Assembly: GCF_024055725.1 (NCBI RefSeq)
Contig: NZ_JAMXMX010000001.1
Coordinates: 372,001 to 436,000, forward strand
DNA: 64,000 nucleotides
From: Actinoallomurus spadix
GTDB lineage: Bacteria; Actinomycetota; Actinomycetes; Streptosporangiales; Streptosporangiaceae
Direction of reading: 5' to 3'
Each line of letters starts with the position of its first letter. The first letter of the stretch is position 1. The notes below the pieces were generated by a model, which was given only the letters and a program-made list of their open reading frames with translations, was not told the DNA's origin and did no database searches. The translations under genes and the position numbers were made by a program. Positions 1 to 7,751 of this stretch are shown here, piece by piece.

Positions 1-951
1 GACACCGGTCGCCCTGGTCCGTCCCGTGAGGATCCGGTCGACGGCCTCGACGACGAGGGGCGCGGTGACGGCGTAGATGTCGCGGCCTCGTGCCACGGCG
101 CGCCGTTCCCGGCCGCCGGAGCGTACGACGACGTCGACGAGGAAGGTCTGCGCGGATCGTCCCTGCTCGTCGACCGCGGCGGGTGCGGGCGTGTCGGGGT
201 CGGCGATGTCCTTGGCGGCCTCGACGGTCATGTAGGTGCGCACGTCGGGGATGGGCAGGTGGCTGGGGATGGTGACGACGTCGGCCATGGAGAACTCCCC
301 GATGACGGCGCGGGGGCCCATCGGGCCGGGGAAGGGCCATTCCAGGGTGGGCGGGTCGTCGTGGCGGTACTCCAGCCGCCCGCCTGCGTAACGGACGCGA
401 CGGCCGTCGCGCCGCCGCCGGGAGACGGTGCCGGAGGCGCGCGTCCCGGCGGTGGGGTGCCAGCCGCTCAGCCCGTAGGCGATGTGGGCCTCGTCGGCCG
501 TCGTCCAGTCGCCCATCGCGGCGGTGGCCAGCAGGTCACCGAGGCCGCCGTAGAAGGCCATCGCGGGGACGATCACGGCTCCGGCGGCGCGGGCGCGGTC
601 GGTGAAGTGCGCGAAGGTGTCGGCGTTGGCCTCGATCTCGGCCGCCACGTCGACGTAGGGGATTGCGGCGCGCAGGGCCGCCTCGATCACGGGTGCGGCC
701 GTGTCGGCGAACGGCCCGGCGCAGTTGATGACGGCCGCCGCGCCGGCCAGGGCGCGGTCGAGGGAGGCGGGGTCGCCGACCGACGCGGGGCGGTACTCCA
801 GTCCGTCCTCCGCTTCGGCCAGTGTCTTCAGCTGGAGGGCGTCGCGGCCGGACAGAACCGGGACGAACCCGCGTTCCCGTAGCCGCGTCACCACGAATCG
901 CCCGGTGTGCCCGTACGCGCCGAACACCGTCACCGTGGGCCCTGCTCCCAT
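1..951 (-). CDS. Saccharopine dehydrogenase-like NAD(P)-binding protein (3' end outside window)
   Basis: The frame is open from an ATG at 951 down to base 1, so the C-terminus lies outside the window; 317 residues are visible. The N-terminus has a Rossmann nucleotide-binding pattern (VFGAYGHTGRFV, residues 9-20), followed by a segment ending VINCAGPFAD (about residue 75), typical of saccharopine-dehydrogenase-like or trans-acting enoyl-reductase-type proteins. These bind NAD(P) but the substrate cannot be read from sequence. The gene is divergent from the GlxA-type regulator at 1061, with about 109 bp between starts, so that regulator is the obvious candidate controller. Family confidence is good; function is open. 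Confidence 0.8.
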   Translation of the reverse strand, partial: MGAGPTVTVFGAYGHTGRFVVTRLRERGFVPVLSGRDALQLKTLAEAEDGLEYRPASVGDPASLDRALAGAAAVINCAGPFADTAAPVIEAALRAAIPYVDVAAEIEANADTFAHFTDRARAAGAVIVPAMAFYGGLGDLLATAAMGDWTTADEAHIAYGLSGWHPTAGTRASGTVSRRRRDGRRVRYAGGRLEYRHDDPPTLEWPFPGPMGPRAVIGEFSMADVVTIPSHLPIPDVRTYMTVEAAKDIADPDTPAPAAVDEQGRSAQTFLVDVVVRSGGRERRAVARGRDIYAVTAPLVVEAVDRILTGRTRATGV

Positions 952-1060
952 GATCTCTCCCGTACGCGGATGGTCCTTTGTGGTCTGGTGTGGACATCCT
1001 GGCGGGGACGGGCGTCTCCCCACGAGTGTCCGGAACGCCATCACCCGTACAATTCCGGAC

Positions 1061-2014
1061 ATGCATAGGGTTGCGCTGGCCGTCACCGATGGGATGCTGC
1101 ACTTCGAGCTGTCCCTGGCGTACGAGGTGTTCGGGAACGGCCCTGCCGGCCTGGCCGGTTCCTGGTACGACTTCGTCGTCTGCGGGCCGGGCGCCGTGCG
1201 GGCGGGGCGGTTCCGGGTGGAGCCCGACGAGGGGCTGGACCGGCTCCCGCACGCCGACACCGTGATCGTCCCGGGCTGGGCGGACGTCGATGAGGACCCG
1301 CCCGCCGCCCTGGTGGAGGCGGTGCGCGCGGCGCATGAGGCCGGCGCGCGGGTGGCGTCCCTGTGCACGGGCGCGTTCGTGCTGGCCGCCGCCGGGCTGC
1401 TGGACGGGCGGCGCGCGACGACGCACTGGACGCACACCGATGTCCTGGCCGCCCGCCATCCGCGGGTGGAGGTGGATCCGGACGTTCTGTACGTGGACAA
1501 CGGCAGCGTGCTGACCTCGGCGGGGAAGGCCGCCGCGATGGACCTGTGCCTGCACCTGGTCCGCCGCGACCACGGTTCGTCGGTCGCGAACGCGGTGGCC
1601 CGGCGGCTGGTCGTGCCGCCGCACCGGGACGGCGGGCAGGCCCAGTTCGTCACCGCCCCGGTGCCGGCGCCGGACGGTCACCCCCTGGGCGAGTTGTTCC
1701 CCTGGGTGATCGAGCGGCTGGATCAGCCGCTGACCGTGGAGGACCTGGCGCGCCGGGCGCGGATGAGCGCGCGGAACCTGGGCCGTCAGTTCCGGGCGGT
1801 GACCGGTACGACGCCGCTGCAGTGGCTGCTCACGCAGCGGATCCGCTACGCCCAGGAACTGTTGGAGACCACCGATGACAGTGTCGAGGCGATCGCGGCG
1901 GCCACCGGCATGGGCACCGCCACGACGCTGCGCCGGCACTTCAACCGCACGGTCGGCGTGCCTCCGGACACCTACCGCCGCACCTTCCGCGCGCGGCCCG
2001 GCACCGGCCCGTGA
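1061..2014 (+). CDS. GlxA-family AraC-type regulator with DJ-1/PfpI domain
   Basis: The 317-residue protein has an N-terminal DJ-1/PfpI amidotransferase-like domain. The nucleophile-elbow region reads ASLCTGAFVLAAAGLLDG and is followed by RATTHW. A C-terminal AraC double helix-turn-helix follows (about residues 215-315), with the family signature TGTTPLQWLLTQRI and a second helix pair ending in a PDTYRRTF motif. It acts as a cytoplasmic DNA-binding regulator; the DJ-1 domain probably senses a ligand rather than acting as an enzyme. The ATG at 1061 is chosen because the DJ-1 domain begins right there (MHRVALAV); longer in-frame starts upstream would overlap the divergent gene. A second regulator of the same architecture lies at 58435. 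Confidence 0.9.
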   Translation: MHRVALAVTDGMLHFELSLAYEVFGNGPAGLAGSWYDFVVCGPGAVRAGRFRVEPDEGLDRLPHADTVIVPGWADVDEDPPAALVEAVRAAHEAGARVASLCTGAFVLAAAGLLDGRRATTHWTHTDVLAARHPRVEVDPDVLYVDNGSVLTSAGKAAAMDLCLHLVRRDHGSSVANAVARRLVVPPHRDGGQAQFVTAPVPAPDGHPLGELFPWVIERLDQPLTVEDLARRARMSARNLGRQFRAVTGTTPLQWLLTQRIRYAQELLETTDDSVEAIAAATGMGTATTLRRHFNRTVGVPPDTYRRTFRARPGTGP

Positions 2015-2037
2015 GGATCAGCAGGCCGGCTGAATGA

Positions 2038-2856
2038 TCAGGCGTTCTCCGTGGCCTGCGCGGTTCCGGTCCGCGTCGCCGGGTTCTCCGCTTCGCGCCG
2101 GGTGAGCACCAGCGGGGCGTCCTCGGTGATGGCGATCGTGTGCTCGGAGTGGGCGGTGCGTGAGCCGTCGGCCGACCGGATGGTCCAGCCGTCGGGGTCG
2201 TAGACGATCCGGTCGGTGGTGCGCGCCAGCCAGGGTTCGAGTGCGAGGGTCAGTCCCGGCTGGAGCTTCATGCCGCGGCCGGCCCGGCCCTTGTTGGGGA
2301 CGTGGAGCTCCTCGTGCATGGTGCGGCCGATGCCGTGGCCGCCGAACTCGGTGTTGACCGGGTATCCGTAGTCGGCGGCCACCGCCCCGATGGTCGCGGA
2401 GATGTCACCGAGGCGGTTGCCCGGGCGTGCCACCTGGATCGCGGCCTCCAGTGCATCCTCGGTGGCGCGGATGAGCCGCAGGTCCTCCTCGGCGGGGGTG
2501 CCGACGATGATCGTGCGCGCCGAGTCGGCCGCCCAGCCGTCGATGGTCACCGCGAGGTCGGCGCTGAGGACGTCCCCGTCGCGCAGAATGTAGTCGTGCG
2601 GCAGGCCGTGCAGGACGGCGTCGTTGACGGACAGGCAGATGACGTTGCGGAACGGGCCGCGCCCGAAGGACGGCGCGTAGTCCCAGTAGCACGACTCCGC
2701 CCCACGCCGTTTGATCATGCCGCGCACGTGGTGTTCCAGGTCCAGGAGGTTGACCCCCACGTCGGCGAGCCGGCCGACCTCGGTGAGGACCTCGGCGACG
2801 AAACGCCCGGTCACATGCATGCGTTCGATCTCCGCAGGCGTCTTCAGGTCGATCAC
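2038..2856 (-). CDS. map: Type I methionine aminopeptidase
   Basis: The 272-residue protein removes the initiator methionine from nascent proteins in the cytoplasm using two divalent metal ions. All landmarks of the pita-bread fold are visible: HGLP (residue about 79), the ADLAVTIDGWAADSART segment with the two metal aspartates, GGHGIGRTMHEELHVPN with the metal histidine, the EPW glutamate and a final EHTIAITE glutamate. It starts MIDLKTPAEIERM at a GTG at 2856. There is no N-terminal zinc-finger extension, so it is a short housekeeping-like form, but pairing with a private XRE regulator suggests a second, regulated copy; the primary map near the ribosomal-protein genes would be elsewhere. 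Confidence 0.95.
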   Translation of the reverse strand: MIDLKTPAEIERMHVTGRFVAEVLTEVGRLADVGVNLLDLEHHVRGMIKRRGAESCYWDYAPSFGRGPFRNVICLSVNDAVLHGLPHDYILRDGDVLSADLAVTIDGWAADSARTIIVGTPAEEDLRLIRATEDALEAAIQVARPGNRLGDISATIGAVAADYGYPVNTEFGGHGIGRTMHEELHVPNKGRAGRGMKLQPGLTLALEPWLARTTDRIVYDPDGWTIRSADGSRTAHSEHTIAITEDAPLVLTRREAENPATRTGTAQATENA

Positions 2857-2872
2857 GGTTACCTCGCGTCAC

Positions 2873-2928
2873 AGAGTTTCCGGTATAGTAATACCGGAAA
2901 CTCTAACACTTGCCGGTATAGTAATACC
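2873..2928. promoter_or_regulatory. Doubled palindromic operator between map and XRE gene
   Basis: Two exact copies of the 16-mer CCGGTATAGTAATACC lie at 2880-2895 and 2913-2928, 33 bp apart, about three helical turns. The first copy sits in a larger perfect inverted repeat with 14-bp arms and a 4-nt AGTA centre (2873-2904; core arm GAGTTTCCGGTAT). Each copy contains a good -10 hexamer: TACTAT reading toward map in copy 1, and TATAGT reading toward the XRE gene in copy 2. A bound dimer would therefore cover both divergent promoters. The likely binder is the XRE protein encoded at 2946 (inference). Confidence 0.8.
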
Positions 2929-2945
2929 AGCCCTATCCTGGGGGC

Positions 2946-3215
2946 ATGGTCCGCCAACCGCTCACCCCGGAGCAGATCGAAGCCGGCAGACGTCTCGGCG
3001 CCCTGCTGCGCCACGCGCGAGCGGGACGCGACCTGGCGGAGGTCGCGCACGCGGCCGGCATCTCACCGGAGACCCTGCGCAAGATCGAGACGGGACGGCT
3101 GCCGTCCCCCGGATTCGGCACGATCGTCTGCCTCGGCGAGGCGCTCAACGTGCCGGTCGAGGAGCTGGCGGCCACCTGGCGCGGCAGCGACCTGCCGCTG
3201 GAGGTCGTCTCGTAG
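2946..3215 (+). CDS. Small XRE-family helix-turn-helix regulator
   Basis: The 89-residue protein is almost entirely one helix-turn-helix domain: helices around residues 35-70 read LAEVAHAAGISPETLRKIETGRLPSP and continue into FGTIVCLGEALNVPVEEL. It has no ligand-binding domain, which fits a compact autoregulator. The ATG at 2946 follows the second operator copy by 17 bp, so the untranslated leader is short. It is divergent from map, and the two genes share the doubled operator at 2873-2928; the simplest reading is that this protein represses itself and map. Its trigger is unknown. Confidence 0.88.
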   Translation: MVRQPLTPEQIEAGRRLGALLRHARAGRDLAEVAHAAGISPETLRKIETGRLPSPGFGTIVCLGEALNVPVEELAATWRGSDLPLEVVS

Positions 3216-3331
3216 CGACGGCCGCCCGTCCCGGGCGTACCGTCCGGACCGCTCCGCTCGCCGGGGCCTCGACGCGGACCCGCCTCACCTCCGCCTGACA
3301 CGCGGGAGCGGCCCCCGGTCCGCGTCCACCC

Positions 3332-4276
3332 CTAGGAGTGATCGCGGTACGGGGCCAGGAAGGCGGTCAGCGCCGTCAGCATCGCCTCGGGGGCCTCTTC
3401 GGGGGGATAGTGACCGCAGCCGGGAATGACCAGGCTCGTCACGTCGTCGGCGGCGAGCCTCATGGTGTCGCCGACGAGCTCGCCGGAGTTCTCCGCTCCC
3501 GCGATCGTCAGGACGGGCAGGGTGAGCCGTCGTGTCCCGCGCCGCCGGTTCTGGGCGATGGTCGTGTCGAGCGCGCGGTAGCACGCGAAGCTGGCACGCA
3601 GCGCCTCCGGGTCCGACGCGAGGACGTCGACGTAGTGCCTGACGGCGTGGTCGGGCAGCCTCCGCGCGGCCTTGGCGGCGAACTGGTGGCCGAAGTAGAG
3701 ATCCTCCCGTCCCCTGACGAGTTGTTCGTTCACCTCGGCGAGGCGGTTGAAGGCGAAGTGCCAGAGCCGGTCGTTGGCCTCCGCGCCGCCGAACAGCGAC
3801 GGTGACGGGGACAATCCCGGGATCACGGCCTCGGCGACGGCCAGACGGTCGAGCCGGTCCGGGTGATCGGCGGCCACGGCGTAGGCGGTCCACATCCCGA
3901 TGTCGTGGCCGACCATGGCGAACCGCCGGTGCCCGAGCCCGGCCATCAGCGCCACCATGTCGGCGGCGAGGGTGCCGGTGTCGTATCCGTCCACGGGTTT
4001 GTCCGACAGCCCGACTCCGCGCGGGTCGACCGCGACGACCCGGAAGTCCCGGGCCAGCGCCGGCATCAGGAGGCGCCAGGCGTACCAGGTCTGCGGCCAG
4101 CCGGCCAGGAGCAGCAGGGCGGGCCCTTCGCCTCCGGTGACCGCGTGCAGGCGCAGCTCCCCGGTGTCGACGTACCGGCTGGTGAACACGTCCCTGAAGC
4201 CGGGCGGAAGGCCCGGCGCCCGGAAGGCGGAACCGGGGCCGTCGGGCGCGGGCAGATGGGTCGCGGACGAGCTCAT
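3332..4276 (-). CDS. Alpha/beta hydrolase, epoxide hydrolase/dehalogenase type
   Basis: The 314-residue protein has an Asp-nucleophile elbow, VGHDIGMW (Asp about 125), which separates epoxide hydrolases and dehalogenases from Ser esterases. The oxyanion region reads LLLAGWPQTWYAWR and the catalytic His lies in GCGHYPPEEAP near the C-terminus. The start at 4276 (MSSSATH) is preferred over an ATG 18 bp upstream because AAAGGGA lies at the right distance before it. It probably opens an epoxide or related electrophile by a covalent ester intermediate; the substrate is unknown. The gene is divergent from the TetR gene at 4427, with two operator-like repeats between them. Confidence 0.88.
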   Translation of the reverse strand: MSSSATHLPAPDGPGSAFRAPGLPPGFRDVFTSRYVDTGELRLHAVTGGEGPALLLLAGWPQTWYAWRLLMPALARDFRVVAVDPRGVGLSDKPVDGYDTGTLAADMVALMAGLGHRRFAMVGHDIGMWTAYAVAADHPDRLDRLAVAEAVIPGLSPSPSLFGGAEANDRLWHFAFNRLAEVNEQLVRGREDLYFGHQFAAKAARRLPDHAVRHYVDVLASDPEALRASFACYRALDTTIAQNRRRGTRRLTLPVLTIAGAENSGELVGDTMRLAADDVTSLVIPGCGHYPPEEAPEAMLTALTAFLAPYRDHS

Positions 4277-4340
4277 GGGGGTCCCTTTCACCATCGCCCT
4301 CCCCGGGCCGGGGAGGCGGAGCCGTTACGCTAGACCATCT

Positions 4341-4379
4341 TGTACTGATCGGTCAAAGATTCCTGTACCGACCAGTCCA
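4341..4379. promoter_or_regulatory. Two TetR-type operator repeats
   Basis: TGTACTGATCGGTCAA (4341-4356) and TGTACCGACCAGTCCA (4364-4379) match at 12 of 16 positions, 23 bp apart. Each contains an imperfect palindrome around ACTGATCGGT or ACCGACCAGT. They lie between the divergent hydrolase and TetR genes, where autoregulating TetR proteins bind. Assignment to the 4427 product is inference. Confidence 0.65.
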
Positions 4380-4426
4380 AGAAGGGGATAGGATCCACCA
4401 CGCCCACATGAGGCGGGAGGTGCGAG

Positions 4427-5056
4427 ATGTCCGGCCGCAAGCAGTTCGACGTCGGCACGGCGCTGGAGCAGGCGATGCGCGTGTTCTGGCAGCGCGGGTA
4501 CGCGGACGCCTCGCTGGACGCCCTGGGCATCGCCACCGGCCTGGGCCGCGGCTCGCTCTACAACACCTTCGGCGGCAAGGACGCGCTCTTCCGCCAGTGC
4601 CTCGACCGCTACGCCGAAACCTACGGCACCCGGTACGAGCAGGCGCTCACGGGACACCCCGGTGACCCGGTACGCGCGGTCGAGGCGTTCTTCGACGTCG
4701 TCCTGGCCCGCATCGCCGATCCGTCGGTCCCCTCGGGCTGCCTCATCGCCCAGTCCGCCGCGCAGGCGCCGATGCTCGACGAGGGCAGCGGCGCCTGCGT
4801 GCGCGCCCTGCTCGACGCCCAGCGCCGGCGAGTACGCGCGGCACTGGCGGACTCCCCGGCCGCCCCCGGCGTGCTCGACGACCTGGCCACGTTCGTCGTC
4901 GCCGTCAACCAGTCGCTGGCCGTGCTCAGCCGCGCCGGCACCCCGGACCCCGAACTGCGCGCCGTGGCACGGCTCGCCTGCACGACCGTGGCGGACACCC
5001 TCGCCCATGCGGCGGCCGGGCACGACCGGCCGGCCACGTCAGGCGACGCCGGATGA
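4427..5056 (+). CDS. TetR/AcrR-family transcriptional regulator
   Basis: The 209-residue protein has a TetR N-terminal helix-turn-helix in which the recognition helix reads GLGRGSLYNTFGGKDALF (residues about 40-57), then an all-helical ligand domain with CLIAQSAAQ (about residue 105), as in the YxaF/LmrA-like subgroup. It should repress the divergent hydrolase through the repeats at 4341-4379 and derepress on binding a small lipophilic compound (inference). Its stop overlaps the start of the ATP-grasp gene by 4 bp (ATGA at 5053), so the two are translationally coupled. Confidence 0.92.
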   Translation: MSGRKQFDVGTALEQAMRVFWQRGYADASLDALGIATGLGRGSLYNTFGGKDALFRQCLDRYAETYGTRYEQALTGHPGDPVRAVEAFFDVVLARIADPSVPSGCLIAQSAAQAPMLDEGSGACVRALLDAQRRRVRAALADSPAAPGVLDDLATFVVAVNQSLAVLSRAGTPDPELRAVARLACTTVADTLAHAAAGHDRPATSGDAG

Positions 5057-5847
5057 GCACCCGCCGGTCGTTCCTACTGCCGCCGCGCGCGACCACCACG
5101 GCCCGGCTCCTGGCGGAGGCCGCCGCGTGGCGGGGGATGGACGTGCGCACCCTGCCCGGTCCTCCGATCCCGGCCGCCCTCAAAGGGCGCGCCCACCTGT
5201 ACGGCGGCGAGCGCTTCGCCGACGCGGTGGCGTCCGCGCTGGACACGGCGCTGCTGGACCCGCCTCCGGATCTGCTCGCGGCCCTGCCGCCGTACTTCAC
5301 CGGCCGGCACGTCGAGCTGACCACTCTGGGGCGGGCCCGGCGGCACCGCGTCCCCCGGTTCGTCAAGCCGGCCGCCGGCAAGTCGTTCCCCGCCGCGGTG
5401 CGCCCGGACGGCACCGCTCTGCCCGCGGGACTTCCCGCCGACCTGCCCGTGCTGTCCGCCGAGCCGGTCGCCTTCGCCGAGGAGTACCGGCTCCACGTCC
5501 TGGACGGCCGGGTGCGCGCCGCGAGCCGCTACGCGGTCGCCGGAATGCTCGACAGCGCACCGCTGCCGCCGGGCCACCCCGCGCTCGGCTTCGGCGCCGA
5601 ACTGCTGGACCACCTGGCCGACGGGGTCCCCAGCGCCGTGGTCATCGACATCGGGACCCTCGTCGGCAGCGGCCGGTTCGCCGTCGTCGAGGCCAACGAG
5701 GCCTGGTTCAGCAACGCCTACGCCGCGGACGCCGGCCGCGTCCTGGACGTCGTCCTGCGGGCCGCCGGACCCGCCCGCGACCTACGCGCCGCCGACCGGC
5801 CCTTCGTACGATCCTCCGCCCGGCCCCGGACCGGCCGCGGCTCATGA
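5053..5847 (+). CDS. ATP-grasp domain-containing protein
   Basis: The 264-residue protein resembles the ATP-grasp (DUF4343-like) proteins of actinomycetes. RFVKPAAGKSFPA (residues about 98-110) fits the phosphate-binding lysine region, EEYRLHVLDGRVRAASRY (about 138-155) the central strand, and DIGTLVGSGRFAVVEANEAWFSN (about 198-220) the metal-binding Asp/Glu/Asn region. Such enzymes make an acyl-phosphate and join it to an amine or thiol, but no substrate can be named. It is coupled to the TetR gene by a 4-bp overlap and followed at once by a strong terminator hairpin, so it ends this operon. Confidence 0.8.
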   Translation: MSTRRSFLLPPRATTTARLLAEAAAWRGMDVRTLPGPPIPAALKGRAHLYGGERFADAVASALDTALLDPPPDLLAALPPYFTGRHVELTTLGRARRHRVPRFVKPAAGKSFPAAVRPDGTALPAGLPADLPVLSAEPVAFAEEYRLHVLDGRVRAASRYAVAGMLDSAPLPPGHPALGFGAELLDHLADGVPSAVVIDIGTLVGSGRFAVVEANEAWFSNAYAADAGRVLDVVLRAAGPARDLRAADRPFVRSSARPRTGRGS

Positions 5848-5853
5848 GCCGGC

Positions 5854-5890
5854 CCGGCCGGGCGGTACGCCGGCCGTACCGCCCGGCCGG
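5854..5890 (+). terminator. Strong hairpin after the ATP-grasp gene
   Basis: A perfect 16-bp stem (left arm 5854-5869, right arm 5875-5890) with a 5-nt loop lies 6 bp after the ATP-grasp stop codon. No U-tract follows, as is usual for actinomycete terminators. Confidence 0.75.
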
Positions 5891-5965
5891 ACGTGCGCGA
5901 ACCGCGATGAGTTTCGCGGCGTCCGGCGGTCGTACCGTCGAACCCGTTACGGAGGAGGACTCTTC

Positions 5966-6529
5966 ATGCGCAGCGTGACCTTTTCGATGAGCGTCTCACT
6001 CGACGGCTACATCGTCGGGCCGGACGGCGGCTTCGACTGGACGGCGCCCGACGAGGAGGTCTTCCGCTTCGCCATCGACGAGATACGCGGGGTCGGCGTC
6101 CACCTGATGGGACGACGGTTGTACGAGACGATGCTGTACTGGGAGACCGCCGACCAGGATCCATCGCTCGACGACTCGATGCTCGAGTGGACCGCGCTCT
6201 GGAAGCCGCTCCCGAAGGTGGTGTTCTCCTCCACGCTGCCGGCCGTGCAGGGCAATGCCCGCCTCGCCGCCGGCGGCCTGGCGGAGGAGATCGAGCGGCT
6301 GCGAGCCGAACCGGGGACGGGCGACATCGCGATCGGTGGCGCGACCCTCGCCGCCGAGGCGGCCGCGCTGGGCCTGATCGACGAGTACCGGGTCAGGGTC
6401 TACCCGGTGCTGGTCGGCGGGGGCATACCGTTCTTCCCACAGCACGAGCGCCGGGTGGATCTCGAACTCGTCGAGACCCGTACCTTCAGCTCAAAGGTCA
6501 TCTACCTCCGCTACCGCGTGGCCCGCTAG
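5966..6529 (+). CDS. Dihydrofolate reductase-family protein (RibD C-terminal type)
   Basis: The 187-residue protein has the fold shared by DHFR and the reductase half of RibD. It begins MRSVTFSMSVSLDGYIVGPDG, where the SLDGYI motif is diagnostic, and continues with LMGRRLYETM (about residue 50), VVFSSTL, DIAIGGATLAAEAAALGLIDEY (NADPH-binding Gly pair) and PVLVGGGIPFFP. It is probably an NADPH-dependent reductase of unassigned substrate; YyaP/YqjY-type proteins share this layout. GGAGGA lies 7 bp before the ATG. It stands alone, after the terminator at 5854. Confidence 0.9.
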   Translation: MRSVTFSMSVSLDGYIVGPDGGFDWTAPDEEVFRFAIDEIRGVGVHLMGRRLYETMLYWETADQDPSLDDSMLEWTALWKPLPKVVFSSTLPAVQGNARLAAGGLAEEIERLRAEPGTGDIAIGGATLAAEAAALGLIDEYRVRVYPVLVGGGIPFFPQHERRVDLELVETRTFSSKVIYLRYRVAR

Positions 6530-6751
6530 GGCGGGGGCAACCAGCACGCGCAGCCGCTGAATCATATGGCTCGCCGCGGTCCCGGAATCAATGGCCGATC
6601 GGTCGAACTTCACATACCGGGTGACCGTGCCGGACATGTTCCGGGATCGGACCCTCGCAGGGCGTAGCAGTGGCCGGACTGCGGATTCCGGATGGAGGCG
6701 CTCTGCGGGCCGCTGCCGTCAGGGCTCCTGGGTCGGCGGGCCGCGGACCGC

Positions 6752-7342
6752 TCAGGAGGGTCTGCGGGCATCCCGGACCACCCCTCGGGCGAAGGCGACG
6801 ATCTCCGGGATGCCCGGACGATAGCCGTCACCGGTGTCCACGGTCAGCGTGGGAACCTCCAGGGAGATCGGGACGAAGGAATCGATGGAGCGCCGCCCGC
6901 CGGCGATCGCCGCGAGGAGCTCGCGGTCTCCATGCGCGGACCGATGGGGATCGGCGTCGACGCGCCGGGCGATCCGGTCGTGGGCGGTGGCGGCCGCGGT
7001 GGTGCAGCGGATGACGCGAATGTCGGCGAGCCCGGCGAGGGGTTCCAGTCTCGGGCGCCAGACCCGGTCCTGGAAGGCCGCCTCGGCGACCACGGTCACC
7101 CCGCCCGTCAGCAAGGTCCTCAGCACGTCGAAGAACACGACGGAGGCCGGCAGGTTGAGCGGGTCGTCCCCGGACGGGTCGTATCCCGGAGCGGCCAGCA
7201 CCATGCCCTGCTTGATCTCGTCACGGACGACCGCGGGGCAACCCAGCTCCCGGGCGAGCCGATGCGCCAGAGTGGTCTTCCCGGTCCCGGGCGCTCCGCT
7301 CACCACGGTCAGAGTCGGTTCGGTCATACCGCATCGTCGCAT
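6752..7342 (-). CDS. P-loop AAA-type small-molecule kinase
   Basis: The 196-residue protein carries a Walker A motif, SGAPGTGKTTLAHRLA (residues about 15-30), and an RDEIKQGM segment typical of small zeta-toxin/chloramphenicol-phosphotransferase-like kinases. It probably phosphorylates a small molecule or nucleotide. The ATG at 7342 (MRRCGMTEP) is chosen because GGAGGG stands 5 bp before it; an internal ATG lies at 7327 and longer frames lack a ribosome site. No neighbour indicates a pathway. Confidence 0.8.
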   Translation of the reverse strand: MRRCGMTEPTLTVVSGAPGTGKTTLAHRLARELGCPAVVRDEIKQGMVLAAPGYDPSGDDPLNLPASVVFFDVLRTLLTGGVTVVAEAAFQDRVWRPRLEPLAGLADIRVIRCTTAAATAHDRIARRVDADPHRSAHGDRELLAAIAGGRRSIDSFVPISLEVPTLTVDTGDGYRPGIPEIVAFARGVVRDARRPS

Positions 7343-7565
7343 CCGCACCCTCCGGCGGGCGCTGGAACGCGGCGCGGCAGAGGACATCCCGGGCGATCCA
7401 CGACCGGCGCGTGGAGACTCGCCTGGCCGGACCTCGAACCGTGCGTCCGTGCCGTCGATACGGCCACTCCGACGCCGTCAGTGACACGCCAAACCCGGCG
7501 AACCGGTCATCGACCTGGCAACACCGGCGGCTAAGGCACCCGCCTGCGAGGTCACGACGCCGTGA

Positions 7566-7751
7566 TCACTGGCGGGTGCTACTGCCGCGTGGCCAGGCCG
7601 GCCACGCGGCAACCTCGACACACTCACCTTCGTCACCACCGCTGCGGCTGCTCTTCCGCCACACACCGGCGACCTCGACACAACTGCCCTCGTTGCCGCC
7701 GCTGTGAGGGCTCTTGCGCCATGTGGCGTTCGTCGGCTCAGGAGTGCTCAT
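7566..7751 (-). CDS. DUF397 protein with duplicated core and shortened C-terminus
   Basis: The 61-residue protein shows the DUF397 core twice in tandem: WRKSPHSGGNEGSCVEVA (residues 11-28) and WRKSSRSGGDEGECVEVA (residues 31-48), a 20-residue (60-bp) period. The usual second half of DUF397, with VRDSK and an FTPAEW-like end, is missing; the frame stops after GSSTRQ. DUF397 proteins partner XRE-DUF5753 regulators in Streptomyces development loci such as whiJ. The start overlaps the upstream regulator's stop by 4 bp (7748-7751), so they are co-translated. It may be a working variant or a rearranged remnant. Confidence 0.8.
   Translation of the reverse strand: MSTPEPTNATWRKSPHSGGNEGSCVEVAGVWRKSSRSGGDEGECVEVAAWPAWPRGSSTRQ

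Noticed and set aside
536-1939. 467-codon open frame on the minus strand across the GlxA-type gene
   Set aside because: It is antisense to the clear DJ-1/AraC coding frame and consists of Arg/Gly/Pro-rich low-complexity sequence typical of high-GC shadow frames.
6530-6751. Space between the RibD-like gene and kinase gene
   Set aside because: Several short frames exist on both strands but none has a ribosome site with a recognisable domain; no RNA gene or strong hairpin is seen.
7343-7565. Space between the kinase and DUF397 genes
   Set aside because: Short overlapping frames only; the missing C-terminal half of DUF397 was searched for in all three minus frames here and not found.
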